Shown: piece after piece, positions 7,595 through 17,196 of the stretch
Layout of the letters: each line of letters opens with the position of its first letter
How positions within the stretch are numbered: the stretch's first letter is position 1
Assembly (NCBI GenBank): GCA_900290255.1
Contig: OMOD01000138.1
Location: 1 to 51,755 of the forward strand
Reading direction: 5' to 3'
DNA from: Candidatus Sulfotelmatobacter kueseliae
Lineage (GTDB): Bacteria > Acidobacteriota > Terriglobia > Terriglobales > Acidobacteriaceae
Length of the DNA: 51,755 nucleotides
The notes under the pieces: model-generated
Databases searched by the model: none
Told to the model about the DNA's origin: nothing
Seen by the model: only the letters and a program-made list of their open reading frames with translations
Program-made: the position numbers and the translations under genes

Positions 7595-9130
7595 TCAAGC
7601 CCGTGCCAGTCCTTTGTCGTAAGCCAGATGCATCACATAGTTGGTGGCTGTGCCGGCATAGCGGCGATGAGGCACGAAATACGTGGCCTTGCGCGTTTCC
7701 GGATGCTGCTCCTCGTATTTCCGGATGCGCTCGACGCTCAGCCCCGTCTTATCCATGACGCCTTCGAACTCCGCCTGCGCCCGCTTCTTCGCTTCCGTGA
7801 GGATCATCTGGCAGCGCGAAAGCGCGTGCACCTCGGCGTCGCCCTTCACTTCGATCGGTGCGTACAGCAGGTCTGGATATTTCCCGACGACGTTGGCCAT
7901 CGAGCCGATGGACATCGTGTTTGGCATGCAGGAGTACGGCGACAGCTCGCAAATCATGTGAGCCGTCTTGTGATGGTAGGAATGCAGCGCCTTGCCGATC
8001 AGCATGTGCCCTTCGCCACCCCGTAATTCGAAGTGGTAGAAGGGTTCGGCCAGCCGCTTGAGCTCTTCCTGGTCGGGCAGTTCGTGGGGCAAATTCGCCA
8101 GTGCCTTGCGAAATCGGTTATAGGTGCCGCGGTAGATGCGCTCCAGCGCGTGCAGGGCAAGGTTCTCAGCCTTCGGGTGCTTGCTCTTGCTGTTCCGATG
8201 CTCCAGTTTGCGGATAGTTGGGTGCAACAGGTAGTGCAGCCAGACCGCGACCGGCGGTGGGATGACTTCCGAGTCTTCCTGCTCCAGCCAGCGCTTGATG
8301 TTGTAGTTGCCCTCGCCTTCGTGCGTCTGTAGCCAGAACTCTCCGGTGATTTTCACCTTTGCTTTTACCCGCAGATGGTCGACCTCAATCTCCTCCCACT
8401 TCTTGCGGACGTCACGCAGAGCGTTGGTGAAGTAGTTGCTCATCAGATGCCAGGCCAGCGTCTTATATTTCTTGCCGCGATCCGGCCGGCGCAGAAAGAC
8501 GTCGTACATCTGCTCCACGCATTCGCGCAGCACGAGTTCCGTCTGCCCTGGGTTGACTTCGTAGGGGCGCGTCAAGTACTCGAGATCCGTCACCAGGTCT
8601 CCGCAGAGGATCGACCAGATGATGCCAAGACTCATGGGCATATTGATGTCCAGGCCACCGCCATTGCCCGGGCCCTGGTCGAGTTCGTCCTGGGCCAGCA
8701 AGAACAGACGGAAGTCGCGCAACCCCAGACCGTCCAGAGCCATGGCATAAGATTCGTGGTACTGGCCAAACCGGCACGGCCCGCAGGCTCCCGCCGTGAG
8801 GTAAACGTACTTGCGATTCACTTCGTCCTTGCCATGCTCCTGCACTTCCTTCTTCAGGAAGTTGACCAGGCTTCCAGTGGTGAAGATGGTGGGGCAGCAC
8901 GCCCCCACATCGATCAACTCTTTGCCGGCGTCAAGGTCTTCGCGCGCAATGTTGGGCAGCGGCTCGGCGTTGTACTTTAGATTGTGCATTGCGCCTTGCA
9001 TCAGCCGTTCATGCTTCCAGGTGAGGCCGCCATAGAGGATCGTGACCTTGTCCCGCTCCTCGCGAGTAAAGGGCCGGGGTTTGTAAGCGGTGTAATGGCT
9101 AATAATGGGCAGCTGTGCCGCTTGGGCCAT
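7595..9130 (-). CDS. HgdB-like 2-hydroxyacyl-CoA dehydratase-related protein
   Basis: 511 residues; GAGGAG stands just upstream of the ATG. It resembles the C-terminal (HgdB/D-component-like) part of the giant activase proteins: DVGACCP at 75-80, AGACGPCRFGQYHESY at about 114-128, and PYSCMPNTMS around C401. These cysteines are plausible [4Fe-4S] ligands. It is first of the three activase-related genes on the minus strand, 89 nt before the tandem ATPase gene. The reaction is not established. A role as electron-accepting partner of the ATPase is inference from the family. Confidence 0.75.
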   Translation of the reverse strand: MAQAAQLPIISHYTAYKPRPFTREERDKVTILYGGLTWKHERLMQGAMHNLKYNAEPLPNIAREDLDAGKELIDVGACCPTIFTTGSLVNFLKKEVQEHGKDEVNRKYVYLTAGACGPCRFGQYHESYAMALDGLGLRDFRLFLLAQDELDQGPGNGGGLDINMPMSLGIIWSILCGDLVTDLEYLTRPYEVNPGQTELVLRECVEQMYDVFLRRPDRGKKYKTLAWHLMSNYFTNALRDVRKKWEEIEVDHLRVKAKVKITGEFWLQTHEGEGNYNIKRWLEQEDSEVIPPPVAVWLHYLLHPTIRKLEHRNSKSKHPKAENLALHALERIYRGTYNRFRKALANLPHELPDQEELKRLAEPFYHFELRGGEGHMLIGKALHSYHHKTAHMICELSPYSCMPNTMSIGSMANVVGKYPDLLYAPIEVKGDAEVHALSRCQMILTEAKKRAQAEFEGVMDKTGLSVERIRKYEEQHPETRKATYFVPHRRYAGTATNYVMHLAYDKGLARA

Positions 9131-9189
9131 GGAATTTTCTCCTCACTTTAGATTTCCCCAGGGAAGTGTGTCGGGATTGTACACCCACA

Positions 9190-10470
9190 TCATGTTTCCT
9201 CAAATGCCAGGGCAACTCCCGGCGCTAGCGCGCAAGGTGCGTCATCCCAATGGCGCACCAGCACGGGGTGACGGAGCCCGTCGTGCCGGATGCATTGAAT
9301 CACCACTATGAAAAAGGCCGCTCCCGCGAGTTGCGCAAAAATCGGTATGTGCAGGGCAGTAATCAGGTCGTAGCGGTCCGCCAGCCTTCCAATCACAACC
9401 GGCGCAACCGCCATGGAAAAGAGGTTCACGAACAGGTAGTAAAAACCCAGGGCCGTCGCATGCCCGCGCGGCGGGACCAGGTCGTGAATCGTGGCGGTCA
9501 GCGGGCCGTGATACCAACTCAAGAAGAATGCTCCCAATCCGAAGAACAGCAGAAAGTGAATTTTCCCGCTGGCGTGCAGCGAAAAATATATTGCCGGCGC
9601 TCCCAGCACAAAGCCGATCGGGACGATTACGGCTCGTCCCCAACTGCGCAGCTTCGCCAGCAAGTCGGATAGGTATGCGCCGGTCGCGATGCCAATCGTG
9701 CCCCCCAATACGATCGTCAGCCCCAGGGCCAAGCCTGCTTGCCGAGCGCTGAATCCCTTGTAGTCCTGTACCAACTCAGGACCCCAGGCAACATAGGTGT
9801 ATCCCGCAAAGCTGCAGAACCAACCACTCGCCAACAGCGCGAGGAAGGCTGGTACTCGCAACAGTTCACGCACGGGCATGGATTCTTTGGCGATGCTGGC
9901 GACCGACTTGGGCAGCCGCAGGGCAGTGAGACCCAGTACGACTCCCGGTATCCCGACCAGGAAGAACGCGAAGCGCCAGCCGAACGAGGCTGCTATAAGC
10001 CCACCCAGAGCGATGCCGGTGGCGCCTCCAATGAACATGCCCATGTCGAAAGCCCCCTGCACCCGGGCTCGGACTTCCTGCGGAAATGAAGCACTGATTA
10101 CGGCTGCGCCGGCTGGCGTGTAAGCCGCTTCCCCTATGCCCACCAACCCCCTCGCCATCAACAAGGCCCGGAACGAACCCGCCAATCCGCTGAAGAACGT
10201 CGCGCCGCTCCAGAACAGGACGCCCGCACTGATCACGGCGCGCCGTGAAATCCGATCGGCCAGCATGCCCAAGGGGAAGCTGGCCAGAGAGAGCACCACG
10301 GTGAACGCCGTCGCTAGATAGCCGAGTTGCACATAACTAAGGGCAAAGTCACGACGAATCGAGGGGAACAGCGAGAACACGATCTGCCGGTCAACATAAT
10401 TCACGAAGTTGACCAGCATCAGGATCAACAAAACCCGCCACTGCTTGCCGCTAAAGTCAGAAAGCTTCAT
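9190..10470 (-). CDS. MFS transporter (spinster-like)
   Basis: 426 residues with about twelve hydrophobic segments. The N-terminal half has NFVNYVDRQIVFSLFPSIRRDF and the loop motif GMLADRISRR between helices 2 and 3. GEAAYTPAG (helix 4-5 region) is typical of the spinster-like/ACS-like branch of the major facilitator superfamily. The gene ends 59 nt before the HgdB-like gene on the same strand, so it may be transcribed with the activase genes. Substrate unknown; an organic acid or lipid-like compound would fit the branch. Confidence 0.8.
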   Translation of the reverse strand: MKLSDFSGKQWRVLLILMLVNFVNYVDRQIVFSLFPSIRRDFALSYVQLGYLATAFTVVLSLASFPLGMLADRISRRAVISAGVLFWSGATFFSGLAGSFRALLMARGLVGIGEAAYTPAGAAVISASFPQEVRARVQGAFDMGMFIGGATGIALGGLIAASFGWRFAFFLVGIPGVVLGLTALRLPKSVASIAKESMPVRELLRVPAFLALLASGWFCSFAGYTYVAWGPELVQDYKGFSARQAGLALGLTIVLGGTIGIATGAYLSDLLAKLRSWGRAVIVPIGFVLGAPAIYFSLHASGKIHFLLFFGLGAFFLSWYHGPLTATIHDLVPPRGHATALGFYYLFVNLFSMAVAPVVIGRLADRYDLITALHIPIFAQLAGAAFFIVVIQCIRHDGLRHPVLVRHWDDAPCALAPGVALAFEET

Positions 10471-10873
10471 TTGTTTACGCTCAACTGGCTGCGTTCCCCA
10501 TTAGCGACGGAGTCCGTATTTCGGGACCCGGCGCCCGGAATCACTCCGATACCCCCGCTGCTCCGTGCACCGAGATCAAAATGCCTGAGGTATCAGCAGT
10601 TAGAATCGGCGCTGGCTCCCCGACTCCAGCGTTAGCCCGGAATATGGCTGCAACCAGGTGCTTCCAAGTGAGTACAACCCCACGAAGAACCGCGCAAGCG
10701 ACAATGTGCGACATCCCGCGTCATGACGAGCAAACAGCGGGGGTTGCCGTGTTTCTCCGGGGCCGCTGCAGAATCTGGGGGCCGGGCAGGGGCAGTCTGA
10801 TTTCCACAGGCGGGGGATTGGTCTGAGCCCGCAGCGCCAGTGTGCGAGACCGTAGGGTTCGACGTTACTCTAT
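10471..10873. other. intergenic region, nothing recognised
   Basis: 403 bp between the 3' end of the radical SAM gene and the start of the MFS gene (both minus strand). It should hold the MFS promoter, but I see no clear motif, RNA or repeat. Confidence 0.4.
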
Positions 10874-12430
10874 TTACCCGACTAGTTGTCCTGCTCTATT
10901 CCTTAACAGAACTGCACTACTGATATCGTCCTGCAAATCGGCAGCAATTTCGCCGTTGCCGTCAGTAAGCATGGTGGGTGAGAAGTAGTGCTGGTATCGT
11001 GGATCGATTTGAAATGCGGGCCGATAAACTTTGTCCAGCCGTTCCGAGCTACTGATGTGCGTTCTCTTGTGGGCGCGTCCGATCCAACCTGGCGCTGTAA
11101 GGAATTCGTGGGCAAACAAAAGGCCGGAATTCATGAGGGCAAGCCGCATCTGCAGAGGTGTTAACACTTTTCTATACTGGCAATAAAAGCTAAGTGTGTG
11201 ACTCAATATCTGTTTGCGATAGCCATTCATGGTTTGAGTCGCCGCGATAAAAGGTTGTACTCGCCCAATGCTCTCAAGCGGTTCTAGCGACAATACGGAG
11301 CTGTTGAGGTCGCGGATCCTGGTGTTCGGGAGCAGGCGGCGCTTTTCCACACACTCCCGAAAGAAGGGCGTTCCGGGAAAAGGGATCGGCAGGGACAGAA
11401 AACAGGGCAGAGTGATTTCGGGGGTCCGCATCACAAGTGCCAATTCGCGTTCGAGATCGTCCACGGTTCGAGACGCCACATCCAGAATCATTCCGTACAG
11501 GAAAAGGATTCCCGCATTCAGACACTTCGCAATAATCTCGACCTGCGGCCGGCGGTTGTTCTGGCCCTTATGCATGGAGCCCAGCCAAGCATTGTCGAAT
11601 GATTCAACTCCAGTGAAGAGGGCCACACAGCCGGATTCCCGGGCACTCCTAAGGTTCGCATCGTCATAAAAAAAATCATTCGTGACCAGGGCGCCCCAGC
11701 CGCCAAAGCGCTTGTCTTTGTACATCTGCTTTAACAGACCCATGCGGTCGTGAAAGTAATGCTTGTCATTGCCGTAGAAATTGTTGTCGATAAACAGAAA
11801 GAAATCCTTATAGCCGACCGCCAGGATTTGTTTGCGGGTGTATTCAAGATCGTATTTCTGATAGCTTCTGCCCTCAGCGGTCATGGAACAGAAGGCGCAA
11901 CGGAAATTACAGTTGCGGCTGGATTCAATGTGGCCCACGCTTCGGACCCAATAGGCGAGATCGAAGCGGGGAGCCATCTCCTCGGCTACCGCGTCCTCAC
12001 CAAACACTTCCCGCGCGACCTCACCGAGTTCCTCAATATCTCCCAGACAGCAGTAGTCAAAAAAACTTCTCGCGTGCCGTGGAAAGGAACGTATTCCGGG
12101 GCCCCCTGCCACCACGATGACCCGCGTATTAAGACTTCGGGCATAGGCAGTCACATGCAGCATGCGGTCAAATCCCGTGGTAAGCCCGGTGAACACGAGC
12201 ATGTCTGGCCATGCCAAGAGTTGAGGATCTTCGAGAGAGCCGCTGCTGACTTCGTCGTAAAGCCGCACATTGCAGAAATTGCGATTGAAAACCCCTGCCA
12301 AATATGCGGGGCCCATGGCCATGGGAATTTGTCTTGCCCGGGGAATATTTTCGCGGAGATCGTCAAAATAACAATTCACAACCAAAATCCGCGGTTTACG
12401 GCTTCGCATGTATGCAGTTCGAACGGACAC
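10874..12430 (-). CDS. radical SAM protein with B12-binding-like N-terminus
   Basis: 518 residues. The radical SAM motif CxxxCxxC is present as C174-C178-C181 (SRNCNFRCAFCS). The N-terminal 150 residues (ILVVNC, GPAYLAGVF, VVAGGPGIRSFPRHA) look like the Rossmann-type cobalamin-binding domain of the BchE/HpnJ-like group, though no DxHxxG motif is evident, so cobalamin binding is uncertain. The start is GTG 12430 with AGGGG 6 nt upstream; an in-frame ATG at 12409 is an alternative without a clear ribosome-binding site. No biosynthetic neighbours indicate a substrate. The next upstream gene on the strand is a regulator. Confidence 0.75.
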   Translation of the reverse strand: MSVRTAYMRSRKPRILVVNCYFDDLRENIPRARQIPMAMGPAYLAGVFNRNFCNVRLYDEVSSGSLEDPQLLAWPDMLVFTGLTTGFDRMLHVTAYARSLNTRVIVVAGGPGIRSFPRHARSFFDYCCLGDIEELGEVAREVFGEDAVAEEMAPRFDLAYWVRSVGHIESSRNCNFRCAFCSMTAEGRSYQKYDLEYTRKQILAVGYKDFFLFIDNNFYGNDKHYFHDRMGLLKQMYKDKRFGGWGALVTNDFFYDDANLRSARESGCVALFTGVESFDNAWLGSMHKGQNNRRPQVEIIAKCLNAGILFLYGMILDVASRTVDDLERELALVMRTPEITLPCFLSLPIPFPGTPFFRECVEKRRLLPNTRIRDLNSSVLSLEPLESIGRVQPFIAATQTMNGYRKQILSHTLSFYCQYRKVLTPLQMRLALMNSGLLFAHEFLTAPGWIGRAHKRTHISSSERLDKVYRPAFQIDPRYQHYFSPTMLTDGNGEIAADLQDDISSAVLLRNRAGQLVG

Positions 12431-12585
12431 GCTGCCCCTTTTGCCGGCGGGATAAACAGAGCCTACACTCTACGCTGTGACGATTTGTATGACAATGCGC
12501 CCCGAGTCTTCTGTGATTGTCCTGAAACCTTATCTGAAAGGCGTACCTGTTGAAAGGTCCAGGGGGCAAGTTCCTCGTCCGGGTG

Positions 12586-14382
12586 TCATTTGCAGTGTGA
12601 TCCGGCAGACTCAGAATGCAACGGGAAACTGAAGCGCGGCTTGAGAGGATCGATGCGCTTGAGCAAACTTGCAAACGACGGGTCGGAGCGCAACCCATCA
12701 AATGCAGGCTCGAAGTGGAGATACAAAGGCCAGCCGGAACGCTCTTCATAAGCTCTCTCCAGCCATTCGAGGGTCTCGTCCTTGGACGATAGTGAACTCA
12801 TGGCGAAGGCGACGAAGTAGGCCAAGACGTGACGATGTTGTTGCAAACCAACTAGCCTTGCCAGAACCTCTCGCCCCTCAGACTGCCGGCCGGCAGCGCC
12901 GAGGGCATAGGCCAATGCCGATAGTGCTCCAGGATGGACTCCGGAGAGGCCCGCTGCGCTCTGCAGATGATCGATACTCCGGTCGAAATCGTGCGTTTGC
13001 GCATACGTTATTCCCAGGTAATATCGCGCCAGGGGAAATCCCGGGTCGAATTCGATAGTTTTCTCCAGTTGCCTGATTGACTTGTCATATGCGCGAGCAA
13101 AATAGAACATCCAACCCATGTGGCATCCGATCACTGAAGACAAGGGATCGATCCGCCTGGCGTACTCCAGGGCAGCGAAAGCTTCGGAAAACCGGCCAAC
13201 TTGCACGAGGTTGAATCCGTACCAGTCATAGGCATACCAGTTCGGATTCAGGTTGATGGCACGCTTGTGTTCTGCTTCCGCAGCCAGCCAATCCCAGTCG
13301 TATTGGAGCGTCGCATAGCCGAGAGAGGTATGCGCCTCAGACAATGTGTCATCCAATTGCACCGCGGTCCGTGCCGCGGTCTTGGCCTTTTCAAAGGCAG
13401 TCTTGGACGGGATTGCCCCGTAGAATCCAATCACGCTATAGGCATCGGCAAGACCAGCATAGGCGGGAGCATAGGCCGGATCCTTTTCGATGGCCCGATT
13501 AAAATAATCAATCGCTTTCGAATACCCCAGTTCGACTCTTTGATTCAAATAATGGCGCCCGCGAAGGTAGAGTTCGTAGGCCTCCGTATTGCTGGTGATC
13601 GAGCGTGCGACCAGTGCCTGCCGTTCGGGGACAAGCTCAACCGCTAGAGACCGGGCGATTTGCTGGGCGACCTCGATTTGAATTGCCAGCACATCTTTCA
13701 GCCCACGGTCATAGCTCTCAGCCCAGAGATGCGTCTGATCGCTAACCTGAATCAACTGTGCCGTTATCCTTACACGATCCCCTGCACGCCGGATGCTGCC
13801 CTCCAGGGCAAACTGGACACCAAGCTCTTGCCCGATGGCCTTGATGTTCTTCGAAGTCTTCTTGAACTGCATCGCCGAGGTCCTGGCGATCACACCCAAG
13901 CGCTCGGGATTCAGCCGGCTCAAGTGCGCGATCATCTCCTCTGTTAAGCCGTCAGAGAAATAATCTTGCTCTGCGTCAAGACTCATGTTCGCGAAGGGCA
14001 ACACAATAAGCATCTTCTTACCGCTATTTGGCGGCTGCAGGTCCCTCTGTACCGGTGCGATGAAACGGTAACCACGTCTGGAAAGGGTTTCGATGAAACG
14101 CGGATTGTCGGCAGAATCCCCCAGAGCTTCACGTAGTTTGTTGATCGCGCGATTTACGCCGTGATCGAAATCCACGAAGGTATCAGCGCCCCAAATCTTG
14201 TGCTGGATCTCCTCCCTGGTAACCACTTCGTTCGGTTTTTCCAGCAAGAGGGTCAACAACCGAAAGGGCTGCTCCTGCAGTCGCAGCTTGTGCCCCCTCC
14301 TACGCAGTTCTCCTGTTTGGAGGTTAACCTCAAAAACACCAAACCGAATTTGAGAGGCAGACGTGGCCAGATGCGCATCCAT
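12586..14382 (-). CDS. winged-helix regulator with FlgO-like domain and TPRs
   Basis: 598 residues. Residues about 10-110 form an OmpR/CadC-type winged helix (FGVFEVNLQTGELRRRG, then IWGADTFVDFDHGVNRAINK and LSRRGYRFIAPV). Residues about 120-260 form the FlgO/TolB-N-like domain (LPFANMSLDAEQDYFSDGLT). The rest is TPRs (DPAYAPAYAGLADAYSVIG; YYLGITYAQTHDFDRSI). No membrane helix is apparent between head and FlgO domain, unlike CadC. The gene diverges from a paralogue at 14856 that shares the FlgO-TPR part but has another DNA-binding head. Targets unknown; this architecture is frequent in acidobacteria. Confidence 0.85.
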   Translation of the reverse strand: MDAHLATSASQIRFGVFEVNLQTGELRRRGHKLRLQEQPFRLLTLLLEKPNEVVTREEIQHKIWGADTFVDFDHGVNRAINKLREALGDSADNPRFIETLSRRGYRFIAPVQRDLQPPNSGKKMLIVLPFANMSLDAEQDYFSDGLTEEMIAHLSRLNPERLGVIARTSAMQFKKTSKNIKAIGQELGVQFALEGSIRRAGDRVRITAQLIQVSDQTHLWAESYDRGLKDVLAIQIEVAQQIARSLAVELVPERQALVARSITSNTEAYELYLRGRHYLNQRVELGYSKAIDYFNRAIEKDPAYAPAYAGLADAYSVIGFYGAIPSKTAFEKAKTAARTAVQLDDTLSEAHTSLGYATLQYDWDWLAAEAEHKRAINLNPNWYAYDWYGFNLVQVGRFSEAFAALEYARRIDPLSSVIGCHMGWMFYFARAYDKSIRQLEKTIEFDPGFPLARYYLGITYAQTHDFDRSIDHLQSAAGLSGVHPGALSALAYALGAAGRQSEGREVLARLVGLQQHRHVLAYFVAFAMSSLSSKDETLEWLERAYEERSGWPLYLHFEPAFDGLRSDPSFASLLKRIDPLKPRFSFPLHSESAGSHCK

Positions 14383-14855
14383 ATTTTTCAGCTGGTGAGG
14401 AACTCCTTACCGAGAGAAGGCATACTGAGGGCTTGGCTAGTTTTGGACGGCTGATGCGACGCTGCTGAGACGCCCCCTTCCTCATTGCCCGTGCCGGTTT
14501 TCCACAGCCTCCCCGAAAGTCGTCGCCGAGTGTAGCACCCTCGATGCCAAAAAAGAAAGAAACTAACCCCCTGCTCCGGAGTAGAGAAAAGCGTAAGGCC
14601 GTCTATTTTCAAAATCTTAGCAGAGTACTTCTTGGCCACGCCAAAGGAGCGTCAGAGCATTGATTTAACCCAAGTCAATGCACATAATCCCCAACATCGC
14701 AGACCCTATCGGCAGGCAGCAAGCGTGCATGGCTATCAGTTTCTTGGAAGGGTGCATTCGCCGGAGCTTTGTCGCCCGGCCACGAAATGATTTCACCGCG
14801 TGAATTCGCACCCGCCTTGCCTGGGATCAGTGACTCGTCACGACGGAGGGCAACC
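14383..14855. other. divergent intergenic region between two TPR regulators
   Basis: 473 bp holding the promoters of both head-to-head regulator genes. I see no palindromic operator, RNA or repeat that I can support. Confidence 0.4.
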
Positions 14856-16811
14856 ATGGGCCAGGTTTCTGTGACTCCTTCCAACGGGGATTGGACTACC
14901 ACGGACAAGCAGAGTATTCTTTCGGCCACTGCGCGGCGTAGTTTCTTGAGACCAAGAACGATGGGCGGAGACGGCACACAGGCACGATCAACGGCACCGG
15001 AACGAACTAGCGACCGACTCGACTCTTGGAAGGAAATTGCGGCTTATCTCAAGAAAGAAGTTCGGACCGTCCAGCGCTGGGAGAAAAGTTCGGGTTTGCC
15101 CGTACGCCGCCTGGCTCATGGCAAACAGGGGACTGTCTTCGCTTACAAATCGGAATTGGACGCCTGGTGGCAGGAAAGCCAGAGCAAGCTCGACGACGAG
15201 GAAGACAAGTCGGACGCATTTGCCAACTCCTCCAGTTCGAACCTTGTGGACTTAGCTCCCGCTGCGGATCTGTCTGACAAGACAGGTGACAAGGCTCGGC
15301 CCGATCGTCTCCGCCGCCTCGCCGTCTTGCTTCTCCTCATTGTTCTAGGAGCGGCAGTACCGCTCCGGGTCTACTGGTCCCAGATTCACGACAGGATTTG
15401 GCCCCCTACGGGCAAGGTGACTCTGGCCGTCCGGCCCTTTAAGAACATGAGTGGCGATCCCGGCCAGGACTTTGTCGCTGACGGGCTCACCGAGGAAATG
15501 ATCTCCAGGCTGGGGCAGCTTCATCCCGATGAAATGGGCGTCATCCGCCTGAGCCCGGCTTATACCTCGAGTGACCTCGATCGCATTGGCAAGAACATCC
15601 ATGCCAACTACGTTCTCGAAGGCGGTGTGCGCGTTTCCGGACAGCGGGTAGCGATTACGGCCCAACTGTTCCAGGTCAGCGACCATACCGTAGTCTGGGG
15701 TGAGGCCTACGAGCGCGACTTGCAGGACGTGCTGCGTATCCAGGGTGAGGTCGCCAGCGCCATTGCGAGCGGAGTCCTGAACAGGCTGCCCCGCGTTCAG
15801 CCGACGATCCGTCAGGTCAATCGCGAAGCCTATCTCGCGTACCTGGAAGGGCGCTACTTCTGGAACAAGCGCACGGAAGACGGCTTCGCAAAGGCCATCG
15901 CCCTGTTCCGGCATTCCATTGCAATCGATCCGACCTACGCGCCATCCTATGCCGGCCTCGCCGACTGCTACGAGTTGCTGGGGTCGGCGCCATACTCAAC
16001 GCTGACGCCCCAAGAAGCGTTCCCGCAAGCCGAGGCTGCGGCAAGGAAGGCCCTCGAACTCGACAGCACGCTTGCCGAAGCGCACGTGCCGCTTGGCTAT
16101 TCCCAGCTGGTTTACGAACGGAATTTTCCCGAGGCGCGCAAGGAGTTTGAAAGAGCCTTACAATTGCGGCCCGGATATGCCACGGCCCATCAGTTTTACG
16201 GCTACTACCTTACTGCAATGGGCAAGCTGGACGAGGCGATCGTAGAGAGAAAAAAAGCGGTCGAACTGGATCCGATCAGTCCGCTGCTGAACTCAGCTCT
16301 GGGCGAAGCGTATTACCACGCGAGGCGGTTTGATGTCACCATCGAACAGAATAAGAAGGCGCTCGAACTCGATCCCCGGTATGCCATCGCGTTGGTCAAC
16401 ATCGGCCGGGCTTACGAGCAAATGGGGATGCACCAGCAGGCGCGCGGCGCTTTCCAGCAAATTCTCGCGGCTGCTCCCGATGACCCCGCAATTCTCGCCC
16501 TCATGGGCCACGAGTACGCCGTCTCGGGCGACAAGGTCGACGCCAACAAGACTCTGGTCACGATGACAGAACTCTCGACCAGGAAATACGTGCCCGCGGT
16601 CTATTTCGCCGTGATCTATATCGGCCTGAATCGGAAGGACGATGCTTTCCGCTGGCTCGACAAAGCCTATGACGAACGTTGTGAATACCTGGTTTACCTG
16701 GGCAGCGAACCACTGGCCGACCCGCTGCGCGGCGATCCACGGTTCTCTCGCCTTTTGAACCGTATCGGGTTGAAGCCGGCTACCACTCCCGCCGTCCTTC
16801 GGACTCCTTAA
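14856..16811 (+). CDS. MerR-like HTH membrane regulator with FlgO-like domain and TPRs
   Basis: 651 residues from ATG 14856, preceded by GGAGGG (14845-14850); in-frame starts at 14769 and 14961 have poorer sites. Residues about 56-107 form a MerR/excisionase-like helix-turn-helix (DSWKEIAAYLKKEVRTVQRW). A single membrane helix is at about 153-171 (LAVLLLLIVLGAAVPLRVYW). A FlgO/TolB-N-like domain (RPFKNMSGDPGQDFVADGLT) and TPRs follow, probably outside the cytoplasm. The FlgO segment is clearly homologous to that of the divergent gene at 12586-14382. The layout suggests a one-component membrane sensor-regulator; the signal is unknown. Confidence 0.85.
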   Translation: MGQVSVTPSNGDWTTTDKQSILSATARRSFLRPRTMGGDGTQARSTAPERTSDRLDSWKEIAAYLKKEVRTVQRWEKSSGLPVRRLAHGKQGTVFAYKSELDAWWQESQSKLDDEEDKSDAFANSSSSNLVDLAPAADLSDKTGDKARPDRLRRLAVLLLLIVLGAAVPLRVYWSQIHDRIWPPTGKVTLAVRPFKNMSGDPGQDFVADGLTEEMISRLGQLHPDEMGVIRLSPAYTSSDLDRIGKNIHANYVLEGGVRVSGQRVAITAQLFQVSDHTVVWGEAYERDLQDVLRIQGEVASAIASGVLNRLPRVQPTIRQVNREAYLAYLEGRYFWNKRTEDGFAKAIALFRHSIAIDPTYAPSYAGLADCYELLGSAPYSTLTPQEAFPQAEAAARKALELDSTLAEAHVPLGYSQLVYERNFPEARKEFERALQLRPGYATAHQFYGYYLTAMGKLDEAIVERKKAVELDPISPLLNSALGEAYYHARRFDVTIEQNKKALELDPRYAIALVNIGRAYEQMGMHQQARGAFQQILAAAPDDPAILALMGHEYAVSGDKVDANKTLVTMTELSTRKYVPAVYFAVIYIGLNRKDDAFRWLDKAYDERCEYLVYLGSEPLADPLRGDPRFSRLLNRIGLKPATTPAVLRTP

Positions 16812-17196
16812 GATCACCGTGCGACTTACAGCTCTCTTTGCGGCGTGCGCCCTGTCGTGGCAGGCCGAATTGTCATTGCGCGACATGGCGATCTCTCTCA
16901 GCGGTCAGCATGCTTCCAAGGATCATCGGTCCAGTGACATCAACGAGCACGGCAAACGGGATGCCCAATCGAAAGAGTAAGTCTTGTCAACCACGAAACA
17001 TGCGACAAAGTGCGACAACCCATTATGCAACCAGGATTTCGCTCCTTGTCGCTTGCCGTAATGGAGGACGCCGGGTAGCGTGGGGATGCTTACGAACGCG
17101 GCCCGGCCTTTCAAGAAGTTGAGCCGTGGTTTAGGGAAAGTATGCCGGGACTGTGGCTTAGGGAAAGTACCCCGGGGACTAAAGGAGAAAAAGCTC
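16812..17196. other. leader region before the TRAP operon
   Basis: 385 bp without a credible gene. Its last part holds an imperfect tandem repeat (17126-17180) that ends at the ribosome-binding site of the lipoprotein gene. No clear promoter was identified. Confidence 0.4.
17126..17180 (+). repeat. imperfect 27/28-bp tandem repeat in the lipoprotein leader
   Basis: Copy 1 is 17126-17152 and copy 2 is 17153-17180. Both contain TTAGGGAAAGTA and a C/G-rich end followed by GACT. Copy 2 ends directly before AAAGGAG (17181-17187), the ribosome-binding site of the next gene. Within copy 2 AGTACCCCGGGGACT is nearly palindromic and could fold in the mRNA. Confidence 0.8.
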
